From Rhineura floridana (Eukaryota; Chordata; Lepidosauria; Squamata; Rhineuridae): a stretch of 64,000 nucleotides of DNA. Positions 36,371 to 46,406 of this stretch are shown here, piece by piece. The notes beneath the pieces are model-generated. The model saw only the letters and a program-made list of their open reading frames with translations. It was not told where the DNA came from and searched no databases. A program made the position numbers and the translations under genes. Each line of letters opens with the position of its first letter. Within the stretch, counting starts at the first letter, position 1. The stretch spans positions 25,178,203-25,242,202 of the forward strand of contig NC_084493.1 of the NCBI RefSeq assembly GCF_030035675.1, read 5' to 3'.

Positions 36371-36922
36371 CAGTGGTTCCCAACCTTTTTTCCCCATGGA
36401 CTACTTGAAAATTGCTGAGGGTCTTGGCTGACCACTTAAGAGATTTGTCTGCCTGCTGCAGCCATTGTAATGTACTGTGTCAGATGCTGTAGGACTTTTA
36501 TTGTTTCTTTTACTTCTTGTATATTGTATTTGATTGTATTACATTTTGCACTCCATAGATTGCAAATACATTGCAATCTAAAAAATAAAAGGAGTAAAAT
36601 CCAATTCAAAGCCAATATGAATATTTAATATAGATGTATCAAGGACACCCTGAGTGAAGCTGACCAACCACGTGTGCTCCACCGACCACAACTTGGAAAC
36701 CCATCCTTTATGGTTACTGCATAAAATACAAGGATGGTTTAATATCCCTCCCTAGATCCCAGCCTTACACACCTGGGATTTCACATGTAAAATCTGAAAC
36801 TGCATCCGAATCCAGCTTTCCCCCCTGGCATACTTGAATAAGGGCTCCTCCAGACAACCTGCTGAATATTCCTCCTGATTGCACAAAAACTTACGCGGTG
36901 GACCACAGTTTGGTAACCCCTG
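36371..36922. mobile_element. Probable hAT (Charlie-like) non-autonomous element
   Basis: The left end is CAGTGGTTCCCAACCTTTTT. The right end inverted reads CAGGGGTTACCAAACTGTGG. The flanking octamers CACTAGGA (36363-36370) and CGCGAGGA (36923-36930) agree at 6 of 8. The inside holds AT-rich filler with GGACTACTTGAAAATTGC near the left and ACCGACCACAACTTGG near 36690. The latter could instead be the true end of a shorter copy. No transposase is present. Confidence 0.6.
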
Positions 36923-36929
36923 CGCGAGG

Positions 36930-37640
36930 AGTTTCTCGCCAACAGGACTGCGGCGGGCACGCTACGATCCGAAACCCGCTTACTGGAGAGTAAGCCCCCC
37001 CCCCCCGCTGAAGGGAATATACTCCTAAGGAGGGCGAGCCCAAGAGTACCAGCGGTTAGCCTACAGACCTAAGCAAACCACCCTAGGGAATAAGCCTCCT
37101 TGGGCTCTGCGGGGTCCACCTACACGCGGGCTTACTCGGGAGTAAGCCCCACTGGACACAGTAGGTCTTCCTGGGGGAGGGTGGGGGAAGGTTGGAAACA
37201 CAGCCCAGGATGGGGCTGTCCCACTCAAGACTCTCCCCGCCCCCTTCCCCCGCCTCATGTCAACGCTGCCTCGGAACCAGCCGCCGCCTTCCCACTCCCA
37301 ACCCCAAACCTCCCTTCACTTCGCCTCGCTAAAGTCCCCTGCTTCTCTTCCCCCCTCCCCCGCCGCTCCGCCGCCTCTTTACCTCAGTGTAACCCCCCGA
37401 CGGCAAGCTTTCACCACCACCACCACCACCACCACCTCCTCCTCCTCCTCCTCCTGCGGCGGGGTCTCATGCGCGGTAGCGGCAGCAGCAACAGCCGCCT
37501 CAGCCGCGCCCCCAAGCCCCCCTCCCTCACCCGGACCGGAAACAGGCGTTGTAGAGGTGGGGGGAACCTTATTGACTACGCACCGGAAGGAGCGTCACCA
37601 AACAGGCGCGACGCCGAGGAGGAGGGGGGACAGCCAATCT
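36930..37640 (-). promoter_or_regulatory. ARID3B: CpG-island promoter and probable non-coding exon 1 of ARID3B
   Basis: This is the most CpG-dense block right of the gene. Read on the minus strand it has ETS-like GGTGACGCTCCTTCCGG near 37580-37600 and an NRF1-like GCGCATG near 37470. It also has (GGA)n(GGT)n triplets at about 37411-37455 and a splice donor CACTGAG|GTAAAG at 37383/37382. A TSS somewhere in 37450-37620 would give a short 5' UTR exon spliced to 31163. No TATA box is obvious, which fits a CpG promoter. I infer the exon from position and donor only. The long plus-strand open frame here reflects GC richness. Confidence 0.65.
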
Positions 37641-37929
37641 GGCACCTCCGGGTTTTTAACCTACAAACATACAAAATGGGATGGTCGCTACCGGGAGTAA
37701 TTCTTAGGGACCGTGTCGATCCTAGTTTTACTCTCCGTTTGGTGGGTGGTGTTTTTTTGGGGGGGGGCAAGGCTGTAATTTACTTTGTCTATTGTGATTT
37801 AGATTGTGTGTGGGTTTTTTTAGGCCTTTGCCATAAAACCTCAGAAGGAAGAAGTCGCTGTTTTCCAGTACAAAGCAATATTTGTTTATTTGCTGCTTTA
37901 TAAGATGCCCACCTGCTATACCGTCAAAG

Positions 37930-38030
37930 CCTGTTTCTTTTCCCGAAAGATTCCTGGGAAGTGTGGTTTGTTAGGGATGCTGGGAACTGTAGCTCTGTGA
38001 TGGGTAAACTGCAGTTTCTAGGATTCTTGC
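37930..38030. repeat. Partial foldback element
   Basis: AAGATTCCTGGGAAGTGTGG and CTGGGAACTGTAGCTCTG match the element at 19517-21913. Confidence 0.55.
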
Positions 38031-38064
38031 TATGGATATGCTTTGAATGTGCATCAGCGTCATC

Positions 38065-38400
38065 ATTATTAAAATTTATATCCCACCCTTCCTCCCAGAA
38101 GGAGCCCAGGGCTGTAAACAAAAACATTAAAACAGCTCTAAAACATCTTAAAAACATACCTTAAAATACATTAAAATAAAACATGTTTAAAAATACCTTT
38201 TAGAAAAGCTTTAAAAAAATCTTTTAAAGCAAATTCCAACACAGACTCGGATCAGGTCTCTACTTAAAAGGCTTGTTGAAAGAGGAAGTTCTTCAGTAAG
38301 TGCTGAAAAGATAACAGATGGTACATGTCAAATATTTAAGGGGAGTGAATTCCAAAGGGTAGGTGCTTTAAAGGTGTGTGTACAATCTTGCTGTTCCTTT
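38065..38400 (-). repeat. LINE 3' region (L2-like), reverse
   Basis: ATTTATATCCCACCCTTCCT, then GGAGCCCAGGGC and a series of TTAAAACA blocks, match the tail side of squamate L2 copies. Beyond it GGAGTGAATTCCAAAGGGT corresponds to the weakly conserved part before the tail. No open frame remains. Confidence 0.55.
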
Positions 38401-38431
38401 AACAAATGAAGCTGCCTTATACTGGGGGGTC

Positions 38432-38800
38432 TTGGGCCCCTTACTTTTTCAGGAGTGGGGTCGTAGCAGGGTCCCTATCTCTCCAACATCCTACAAGCCA
38501 ATCAGCATGAAAGGCGAGTGTGTTAGCCACTGAGAAGAGTCTTCTAACATGCTTCCTTGTCCTTTCCTGCTGATTGGAGCCAAACAGTGAAAGGAGGCGA
38601 GTCAGCCACTGAGATGACTCTTCTCAGTAGCCAGCACTCTCTCTTTCATGCTTATTGGCTCCTAGGGATGTCTGTTGTTGTGGGAGAAGGCATAAACAAG
38701 GATCCCATAGCAAAAAAAAGGCGTGGCTGGGACTAACATGAAGGGACATTGCACTTCTGCATTTACCATTATGCTACTGCTTATACTTAGTCACACCCTT
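38432..38800 (+). repeat. Unclassified repeat, arm of an inverted pair
   Basis: The blocks CCAATCAGCATGAAAGG, CCACTGAGAAGAGTCTTC, TTTCCTGCTGATTGGAGCC and ACATGAAGGGAC match the reverse complement of 40630-41065. The class is unknown. A short diverged internal duplication of the CCACTGAGA(A/T)GA block is visible. Confidence 0.65.
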
Positions 38801-38944
38801 GGTCCATCCAGATCAGTGTTGCCTACATTGACTGGGTGTGGCTTTCCAGAGTTTCTAACGGGACTTTCTCAGCCCTACCTGAAGCCCCCCAGAACTGAAC
38901 CTGGGCCCTTCTGCTCTGTCACTGTACTTCGGCTCTTCAAGGCA

Positions 38945-39112
38945 CTCAAGGCAGCATACATGATTCTCTCCTCACTCCCGTTTAATCCTCACAACCACCC
39001 TATGAGGTCAGTTATGAGTCAGAAAGAGTGACTGACCCAAAATCATACAGTGAGCTTCATGATCGAGTGGAGATTTGAACCTGGGTCTCCCTGACCTTAC
39101 TCCAACACTCAC
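38945..39112 (-). repeat. tRNA/MIR-like SINE, older copy
   Basis: TTTAATCCTCACAACCACCC, then CCTATGAGGTCAGTTATGAG, AGTGACTGACCCAAAATC and GATTTGAACCTGGGTCTCC form the SINE core in reverse. The head is truncated at CTCCAACACTC. Confidence 0.75.
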
Positions 39113-39207
39113 ATATATGGATGTGTGTGTACAGCTGTATTTATTTGTGTAGCACTATTTGTGTATATAGCACATGTATACGAACAGAACATTATTAGAT
39201 ACACATT

Positions 39208-39438
39208 CGAAAATGGAAATGGACTGCCGTCAAGTCGATTCTGACTTATGGCGACCCTATGAATAGGCTTTTCAGGGTAAGCGGTATTCAAAGAGGGTTT
39301 ACCATTGCCTTCCTCTGAGGCTGAGAGGCAGTGACTGGCCCAAGGTCACCCAGTGAGCTTCATGGCTGTGTGAGGATTTGAATACTGGTCTCCCAGGTCG
39401 TAGTCCAACACCTTAACCACTACACCACACTGGCTCTC
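39208..39438 (-). repeat. tRNA/MIR-like SINE, full length with 11-bp duplication
   Basis: From the right, the tRNA-like head (reverse of GTAGTGGTTAAGGTG), B-box side GGATTTGAATACTGG, core GACTGGCCCAAGGTCACC and tail CTTATGGCGACCCTATG are all present. The target duplication AGATACACATT is exact at 39197-39207 and 39439-39449. The tail resembles the 3' end of the BovB LINE at 49228-51733. Confidence 0.93.
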
Positions 39439-40084
39439 AGATACACATTACTGAATGCAAATACCATGGATGCCATATTCACTACATTGGCAAGACAGCC
39501 ATAGATTTTTGTACAAGATAGAGAAACCACAAATCAACTATCTTCCCCTCCCATCCACCCAAAAGTTTGACCAACTTTTTAAAATATTTTAATTTTGAGA
39601 GCCACAACAACTGACTTGGCACCTGCCAGGAATATTACAGGAACTGGATCTGTATACTCAAGACACTCAACAGATTGTACCTGGAAGACAACAGGGATTG
39701 CTTTCTATTTAGCATTTACCTTCCTTCCTTTCTCTCTTGTCCACATGCTAAATGCCTTAAATTATCCCATCTTGAGTGTTTTTACAACTGCCACCTTGGC
39801 TCACAGCATTCACTTGAAATACCAATGGTGCTATCAAGGGAGGAAGTGGAGACATTTAACTAAAAAATCTTCAGCTATATCTCTTTTGTCACTTATTTTT
39901 CCTAAATAATTATTTAGTGTTTGAAATTATCCTGCTAGGATCCAAGTCCTACTCCTTCTTTGTTTTATTTTTAAAGAAAACATACAGATGCACATGCACA
40001 GTACATAACAAAGTCAAGCCTTTGCAGTGATGTATGCTTTTACAATCTATATTTGTGTGTGTGTGTGTTTTATATTTTATATTG

Positions 40085-40195
40085 CAAAAACAATTAAAAA
40101 ATCTTGTGGCACCTTAAAGACTGAAGAAACTTTATTATGGTGGAAGCTTCCATGGACTAGAGTCTACTTCACCAGATGCATGAAGTGTCACCCTC
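40085..40195 (+). repeat. Dispersed repeat ('aagcttccatgg' family), plus copy
   Basis: AAAATCTTGTGGCACCTTAA, then GGAAGCTTCCATGGACTAG and TCTACTTCACCAGATGCATG. It matches 29595-29710 in reverse. Confidence 0.5.
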
Positions 40196-40629
40196 AGCTG
40201 CAGGTGTATATGCAAATAATACACATGATGTTGGAACTGTAAGCACTGAAGTCAGAGGGAAGTAAAATGCAAAAAGAACAAATAGTGGCAAATCAATTAG
40301 ATCTAAGACATATGCAAAATAGGCATAGTGAGCCTTTATAACAGCAATGATAGGGTGATTAAACATTAACTTGGCAGTACTGAGTTATGCTAATCACTGC
40401 TATTGTAAAGGCTTGCTGTGATTATTTTGCATATGTTCTAGACCTCACTGCTTATTATACTTCACTGCCTCAAGTTTCTTTGTTGTACCTGTGGCAAAAC
40501 ACGGCTGCTCCTCTAGGAATATTCATAGAGCACTAACATCCTTACAAGTAAGTAGATTTATTATTTCAGCCTAAGGCTCAGCTTCTGAGAGGCGGCTTAA
40601 AGAACATTATACACACAATTATGAGACTT

Positions 40630-41065
40630 TGGCTATGTTTGGGATTAGTAGCACAGTGGCAAATTCAGAAATGCAGGGTCCCTTCATGGTAGTCACAGCC
40701 ACACCCTGTGACAGACATGCCCCTTCTAAGATTATAGAATAATCTGGCCAGGTTTGAACATGGCTTGCTGCTTCTCTATCCTTGCTGTTAATGCCTTGTC
40801 CCACAACAGATGACCCTAGGAGCTAATCAGCAAGAAAGAGGAGTGTGTTAGCTACTCAGAAAAGTCTTCTCAGTGCTTGACTTACCTTCTTTCACTCTGA
40901 TTGGCTCCAATCAGCAGGAAAGGACAAAGAAGCATGTTAGAAGACTCTTCTCAGTGGCTAAACACTCCCCTTCCATGCTGATTGACTCATAGGATGCTGG
41001 AGACATGTGGACTCTGTTGGGAGCTGGCTCCCAAAAAAGTAAGGGGTCTAAGAACCCACCCACCC
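40630..41065 (-). repeat. Unclassified repeat, second arm of an inverted pair
   Basis: This is the reverse-strand copy of the family at 38432-38800, with CTCAGTGGCTAAACACTCC and GGCTCCAATCAGCAGGAAAG. It extends further on the right to the shared AAAGTAAGGGGTCTAAG end. Confidence 0.65.
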
Positions 41066-41399
41066 CTGGACGAGTACGCCCGTTTGGGATAAGCCAAATG
41101 TTCTTCTATGGGACTGATTCCCCATACGTAGCAGTGGTGGCACTCTACACCTTGCCAGCTCTATGCCTCGCATCATAGAGATGCCACAGGTAGAGTGACA
41201 GCATTTCTACAGCAATTTAGTACCGTCGCCAATGGCAGCTTCCTACTTCAAACCGGAAGTTGATTAAAACGTATTTATGTTTTTATTATGTTATATCTCA
41301 AGCCTGATTTTTTAATATATATATATTTTCCTATCTCTACATGAACTAGTGAAGGGAAGAAAGATGAAAAGGCGGAATTAAAAAAAAGAGGGGGGAATG

Positions 41400-41960
41400 G
41401 AAAAGATCGCAACAACAGCGGACACGACCACAGACCGAGAGAGCGAGAGAGCAGTGCTTTTAAAAATAACTATAGCAACCAATGACAAACAGGCCGAGAG
41501 AAAAGGGGCGGAGCCGTATATTAGCGCAGGGTTTTTGTTCATTTGTTCTTTTTTTAGGAGGGCGGGACTTCCCTAGCCGACAGCTAATGGGCATGAGGAT
41601 TAGTCAGTTCCGGGAAATATAAACGGCTCGTGGCGCAAGAATATTCATGACCACTCGCGAGGAGTCGCTGAGACGTAGTTCAGAACACCCACGCGCGCCT
41701 AAAGGGCGCGCTTCAAAGGGAGCAAGTTCGATCCCCGGCAGGTGTAATTAACCAGAGAAAAGGGTTGTAGGGAAAACGCGCATGTAGGGGAAATCGGCAG
41801 GATTGTCGACTTCAGACAAGTCAAAGGAGAAGCGCATATAGCCAGGTTCTGATCGTAAAGCAGACTCATAAGTTCCATTCCCGCACTGGACGCCCTGCGC
41901 CTTTCTCTCTGTTTTGGGCTATCCCCTGACAACACTCATGATGGGAGCTAAATCCATCTA
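41400..41960. promoter_or_regulatory. GC-rich, TATA-containing promoter-like block
   Basis: Against an AT-rich background this block has a CCAAT box (41479-41483), a GC box GGGGCGGAGC (41505-41514) followed by TATATTA, a second GC box GGGCGGG (41560-41566) and TATAAA (41618-41623). CpG-dense sequence with many GCGC sites continues to about 41920. A plausible plus-strand splice donor, GGCAG|GTGTAA, occurs near 41740. I find no recognisable coding exon. In mammals UBL7 lies divergently beyond the ARID3B promoter, so this could be a distant 5' exon of that gene or a non-coding RNA promoter; that is inference. Confidence 0.45.
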
Positions 41961-41964
41961 GTTT

Positions 41965-42060
41965 ACAGCACAATCCTAACCATATCTACAAAAGTAACTC
42001 CCATTGAATTAAAGGGGGCTTACTCCCAGATAAATGAGGTTAGGACAGTAGCCTTAGCCT
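41965..42060. repeat. Small palindromic repeat
   Basis: CACAATCCTAACCATATCTA, CTCCCATTGAATTAAAGGG and GCTTACTCCCAGATAAATG show the same family as the cluster at 34-37 kb. Confidence 0.65.
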
Positions 42061-42069
42061 GGATCCAAC

Positions 42070-42595
42070 CCCTAGTCTTTAAGGGGCCAGATAAGTCTTT
42101 GTTGTTGCCCCTTCCCTTGCATCTTTGGGGATTTCCAGCTGCGTGTTTTGTTGATTCACGTTTTACCATGCATATGTTTGATGCTCATCATCAAATTGTT
42201 CTCTTGTATTTTGTCTGTGATTCTTCTGCTTCTTTTGGGAGATCATGAAACCCAACTTTTTGGAGGGGAAAGAACAGAACATCAGCATGATCTCTGCAGG
42301 TGTAGATTTTTAGCTTTACTTTTCTATCTTTTTTATGTGGGGTGGTTTTGATGTGTGCAGTGATGCCTTGACAGCTGGGCTGTATCTCTTCATTTTGGCA
42401 TATCTTCTCTATTACCTTTCTGGTCAGCGCAGTTTTGTTCTAAAATTGCACTATTGGCCTGCTCCAGCAGTGCTCTTCTTATGTTCTAGGGGCAGGCAGT
42501 AGATGTCAGTATTTAGTCTGCAATCCTATACTCACCTGGGAGTTAGTCCCATGGAACTCAAGGCGGCTTCCTTCTAAACAGAGATGGGCAGTAGT
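42070..42595. other. No gene seen; short CR1-type end
   Basis: Only GGCCTGCTCCAGCAGTGC followed by TCTTCTTATGTTCT near 42455-42490 looks like a CR1-type 3' end, and CTCACCTGGGAGTTAGTCCC near 42530-42560 like a palindromic repeat remnant. The rest is unassigned. Confidence 0.5.
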
Positions 42596-42596
42596 T

Positions 42597-44344
42597 GTGA
42601 CAAACGAATGGGTCCAGGGTGTGCTTTTTCAGGAGGGGTCAGATTACCATCTCTTTCAGGGTGGCTGGGACCACTCCTTTTCAGAAAGACATGTTGACCA
42701 CATCCTGGATCCACTCATACATACCTCCTTGACAAGCTTTAATAATACAAGAAGGGCAAGGGTCAAGAGGGCAAGTTGCTGGCCACATATTCGCAAGCAC
42801 CATGTCCACATTATCAGACCACATCAACTGATCCCAAGAAGTTGCAGCAGATGTTGCACTGGACAACTCATTGGGGACTACAATAGATGTAGATTGGGCA
42901 TCAAGATTGCTACAGAGGCAAGCAACTTTACCCTCGAAGTGCCTTGCAAACAATTCACAGTGGGCTTTTGAAGGGTCTAAAACTCCATTTCCTGGAGTTG
43001 ATGTAACAGACCCCTGACAATATGAAAAAGCTCCACTGGATGGCTACTTGATGTGATGGAGGCAGAAAAGTGGGCCTTGTTTGCCACTTTCACCGCCACA
43101 CAATAGACAGGGTTATGATGTTTTACTTGTCCCCGATCAGCCTCACAGCACATCCTTCGCCATTTGCACTCTAGCCGTCATCCAGCCTGTTTCATTTCCC
43201 TTAGCTCACTGGTGTACCAAGGTGTAAATTGGGCTGCACAATGCTGGAAAGGGCGCTCATGAGAAACCATGTTAAGAGCCTGAAGCATCTCATTATTCCA
43301 CAGTGTAACAAGAGCTTCAACTGCTGTATCTACTGGGAAATCCCCCAGGGCATTCAGGAATCCTGTGGATTCCATTAGTCTCCTGGGGCAGACCATCTTA
43401 ATCTGTCCACTGTCCATTAGGGGAGGATCGGAGCCATAAGTCTAAACTTCACCAGAAAGTAGTCTGACCATGACAATGGAGTGACATCCACCCCCCATAT
43501 CTCCAGACCACCCCTTCCTCCATCTGGAGCAAAAATGAAGCTGAGGGTGTGCCCTGCCCTATGCATTGGGCTGGTGACAACTTGAGACAGCCCCATGGTC
43601 ATCATGGAGGCCATGAAGTCCTGAGTCAGAACACTACAGGCAGCCTCAGCATGGACATTAAAATCACCCAGGACTATTGTTCTGGGCTCTTCCAATACCA
43701 TGGCTGAGATGGCCTCTGCCAACTTGGTCAGAGAAGCTGCGGGGCAGAAGGGTGGATGGTACACCAGCAGCAGCCCTAGTTTACTGTCTCCTTGGGCAGA
43801 CACCAGGTGCAGCCCTTCACAGCCAGCTCCTAAACAGAGTGGTTTCTTGGTGACAGAGATGGAAGTTCTGTAGCCTACAGCAACCCCTCCTCCCATCATC
43901 CCTACAGCTTGTGCTTGTGCTGTACAGAGTATTCAGGTGGGCAAAGCTGGATCAGATCAACTCCTCCCAACTCACCCACCCAGATCTCAGTAATGCACAC
44001 TATATCATGGATGAATGTGATCTTATTGTGTACCAATATGGCATTAAACAACAACACACACAGGCCAGTGGGCACAGCAACCAGGAAACTATCCATGGGA
44101 GGAGTGGTAGCGAGGAACAAGATGTAGATGGACTACCATGGAAAATAAAGGCAAGTCTATCACCTCTTCATAGCTATACCTCCCTCTGCCCATGATCACT
44201 GAAATTGGGGTGGCATCACCCATGTCTCGCCTTCCCAAGACGACTCCTAAACACATGATATGAACAACATACAACAGCCCACCAATAAAACCTATCAGAA
44301 CAGTAATCCCAGTATACACCTCTGAGAGAACTGGGACCAGTTTT
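42597..44344 (-). mobile_element. L2-clade LINE, 5' UTR, endonuclease and start of RT region
   Basis: On the minus strand 44120-43902 has LLFNA, ITEIWVGELGGVDL and LCPPEYSVQH. The endonuclease core is at 43899-43417 (GGGVAVGYR, IVLGDFNVHAE, SPMHRAGHTLSFIF, LSWSDYFLVKF). The linker lies at 43417-42950 and the start of the RT region at 42953-42681 (FARHFEGKVA, PLDPCPSCIIKAC). Coding traces end near 42600, before the catalytic RT box, so the 3' half is lost or lies elsewhere. An upstream 5'-UTR-like part (44121-44344) abuts the copia-type element, whose target duplication shows it inserted here. Frames are broken. Confidence 0.85.
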
Positions 44345-44445
44345 TGTTGTGCAGCGATGAAATGCTGAAGCGATATGCCCAAAGAATAAGACGCCAAACA
44401 ATCCAGAATGCCCTCGAACATAGAATAATGACGGACAACAGCAGT

Positions 44446-46406
44446 TTATTTATTTTTTATTTATTTAATTTAATTTATATACCGCCCTAAGCCCGAAGGC
44501 TCTCTGGGCGGTGTACAAAAAGATAAAAACAAGCACAATATATAAATACAATAAATACAATAAATCAAGAAACAAAACAAACAAACAACAAAAGAACCAA
44601 ACAACGTCCAAAATACAGAAATGCTGTTAAAATACACTTTAAAATGCCTGGGAGTATAAAAAGGTTTTCACCTGGCGCCGAAAAGATAGTAGCGTCGGCG
44701 CCAGGCGCACCTCGTCAGAGAGACTGTTCCACAGTTCGGGGGCCACCACTGAAAAGGCCCTAGCTCTAGTCACCACCCTCCGAGCTTCTCGATGGGATGG
44801 TACTCGGAGGAGGGCCTTAGATGTTGAGCGCAGTGTACGGGTAGGTTCATATTGGGAGAGGCGTTCCACCAGGTATTGCGGTCCCATGCCGTGTAGGGCT
44901 TTATAGGTCAAAACCAGCACTTTGAATCTAGCCCGGAAACAAATAGGAAGCCAGTGCAGACGGGCCAGAACAGGTGTTATATGAGCGGACCTTCTGGTCC
45001 GCGTCAACAATCTGGCCGCTGCATTCTGGACTAGCTGTAGTTTCCAAACAGTCTTCAAGGGCAGCCCAACGTAGAGCACGTTGCAGTAGTCCAATCTAGA
45101 AGTTACCAGAGCATGAACAACTGAGGCGAGGTCGTCACTGTCCAGATAGGGACGTAGCTGGGCTACCAATCGAAGATGGTAGAAAGCATGCCGTGCCACT
45201 GAGGCCACCTGGGCCTCGAGACAAGGAAGGATCGAAAAGAACTCCCAAGCTACGAACCTGTTCCTTCAAGGGGAGTGTAACTCCTTCAAGAACAGGATGG
45301 ACATCCACCATCTGAGCAGAGAAGGCACTCACCAACAGCGTCTCGGTCTTGTCTGGATTGAGCTTCAGTCTGTTAGCTCCCATCCAGTCCATTATCGCGG
45401 CCAGGCAACGGTTTAGCACGTTAACAGCCTCACCTGAAGAGGATGAAAAGGAGAAATAGAGCTGCATGTCATCAGCGTACTGATGACAATGCACCGCAAA
45501 ACTCCTGATGACCGCACCCAGCGGCTTCATGTAGATGTTAAAAAGCATGGGGGACAGTACCGATCCCTGCGGGACTCCACAATGGAGAGTCCAGGGTATC
45601 GAGCAATGTTCCCCAAGCACTACCTTATGGTGATGACCCACCAAGTAGGAGCGGAGCCACTGCCAAGCAGTACCCCCAACTCCCAACTCCGTGAGTCTTC
45701 CCAGAAGGATACCATGGTCGATGGTATCAAAAGCAGCTGAGAGATCAAGGAGAATCAACAGAGTCACACTCCCCCTGTCCCTCTCCCGACAGAGGTCATC
45801 ATACAGGGCGACCAAGGCTGTTTCGGTGCCAAAACCGGGCCTAAAACCAGATTGAAATGGATCAAGATAATCAGTGTCATCCAAGAGCCCCTGGAGCTGG
45901 CCGGCAACCACCCGTTCCAGTACCTTGCCCAAGAATGGAACATTCGCCACAGGTCTATAGTTGTTCAGGTTATCTGGGTCCAAGGAGGGTTTCTTCAGGA
46001 GCGGTCTCACTACCGCCTCTTTTAGGCAGTCAGGGACCACTCCCTCTCTCAAAGAGGCGTTTATTATCTCCTTGGCCCAGCCGGCGGTTCTGGTCCTGCC
46101 AGCTTTCACCAGCCAAGAGCGGCAAGGGTCCAGAACAGATGTGGTCGCCCGCACCAGTCCAAGGATCTTATCAACATCGTCAAGCTGTACAGACTGAAAC
46201 TCATCCAATAAATAAGGACAAGACCGTGTTCTGGATGCTTCATTAGATCTCACTGCCATAACATTGGAGTCTAAGTCTCGGCGAATGCATGCGATCTTAT
46301 CCTGGAAGTGCCTCGCAAACTCATCACAGCGGGCTACAGATGAATCCATAATATCCCGAGGGCCAGAATGTAAAAGCCCTCGTACAATTTTAAAGAGCTC
46401 CGCTAA
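44446..46406 (-). mobile_element. L2-clade LINE, 5'-truncated, well-preserved RT, inside an LTR
   Basis: The RT region reads in one frame from 46406 to about 45240: FARHFQDKIACIRRDL, LVKAGRTRTAGWAKEIINAS, NYRPVANVPFLGKVLERVV, FQSGFRPGFGTETAL, LLDLSAAFDTIDH, HCGVPQGSVLSPMLFNIYMK, the catalytic HQYADDMQLY and LKLNPDKTETLLVS. After one frame change near 45200 the C-terminal domain runs to about 44640 ([44 protein letters not shown]). The 3' end is ATACCGCCCTAAGCCC in reverse with an A/T tail at 44446-44475. It inserted into the copia LTR, so it is younger than that element. Confidence 0.95.

Larger units (their letters stand above)
34405..37175. repeat. Cluster of small palindromic ('foldback') repeats
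   Basis: Copies, some partial, lie at about 34405-34480, 35800-35875, 35905-35965, 36205-36310, 36320-36370, 36975-37030 and 37115-37170. The recognisable pieces are ACTCAGAAGTAAGTCC, TTGAGTTCAATGGG and GCTTACTCCCA, arranged as a palindrome centred on TTGAGTTCAA. GC-rich versions occur inside the CpG island. The same family makes the minisatellite at 18.6 kb and occurs at 41.97, 56.04, 56.34 and 57.2 kb. Confidence 0.6.
31164..37382 (-). other. ARID3B: ARID3B intron 1
   Basis: The interval lies between the inferred donor at 37382-37381 (GTAAAG after CACTGAG) and the acceptor before 31163. It holds a Sauria SINE, two CA microsatellites, a cluster of small palindromic repeats and a hAT element near the promoter. 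I see no gene in 31170-33195 or 33520-34400. Confidence 0.7.

Noticed and set aside
37100-37903. 267-codon plus-strand open frame with a histidine and leucine run
   Set aside because: It crosses the CpG island and CAC/CTC triplets; the peptide has no family wording. GC-rich DNA lacks stops by chance.
41660-41760. Possible tRNA gene (GTTCGATCCC B-box-like, TAGTTCAGA A-box-like, GC-rich hairpin)
   Set aside because: The T arm does not pair and the D loop lacks the GG pair, so no cloverleaf forms.
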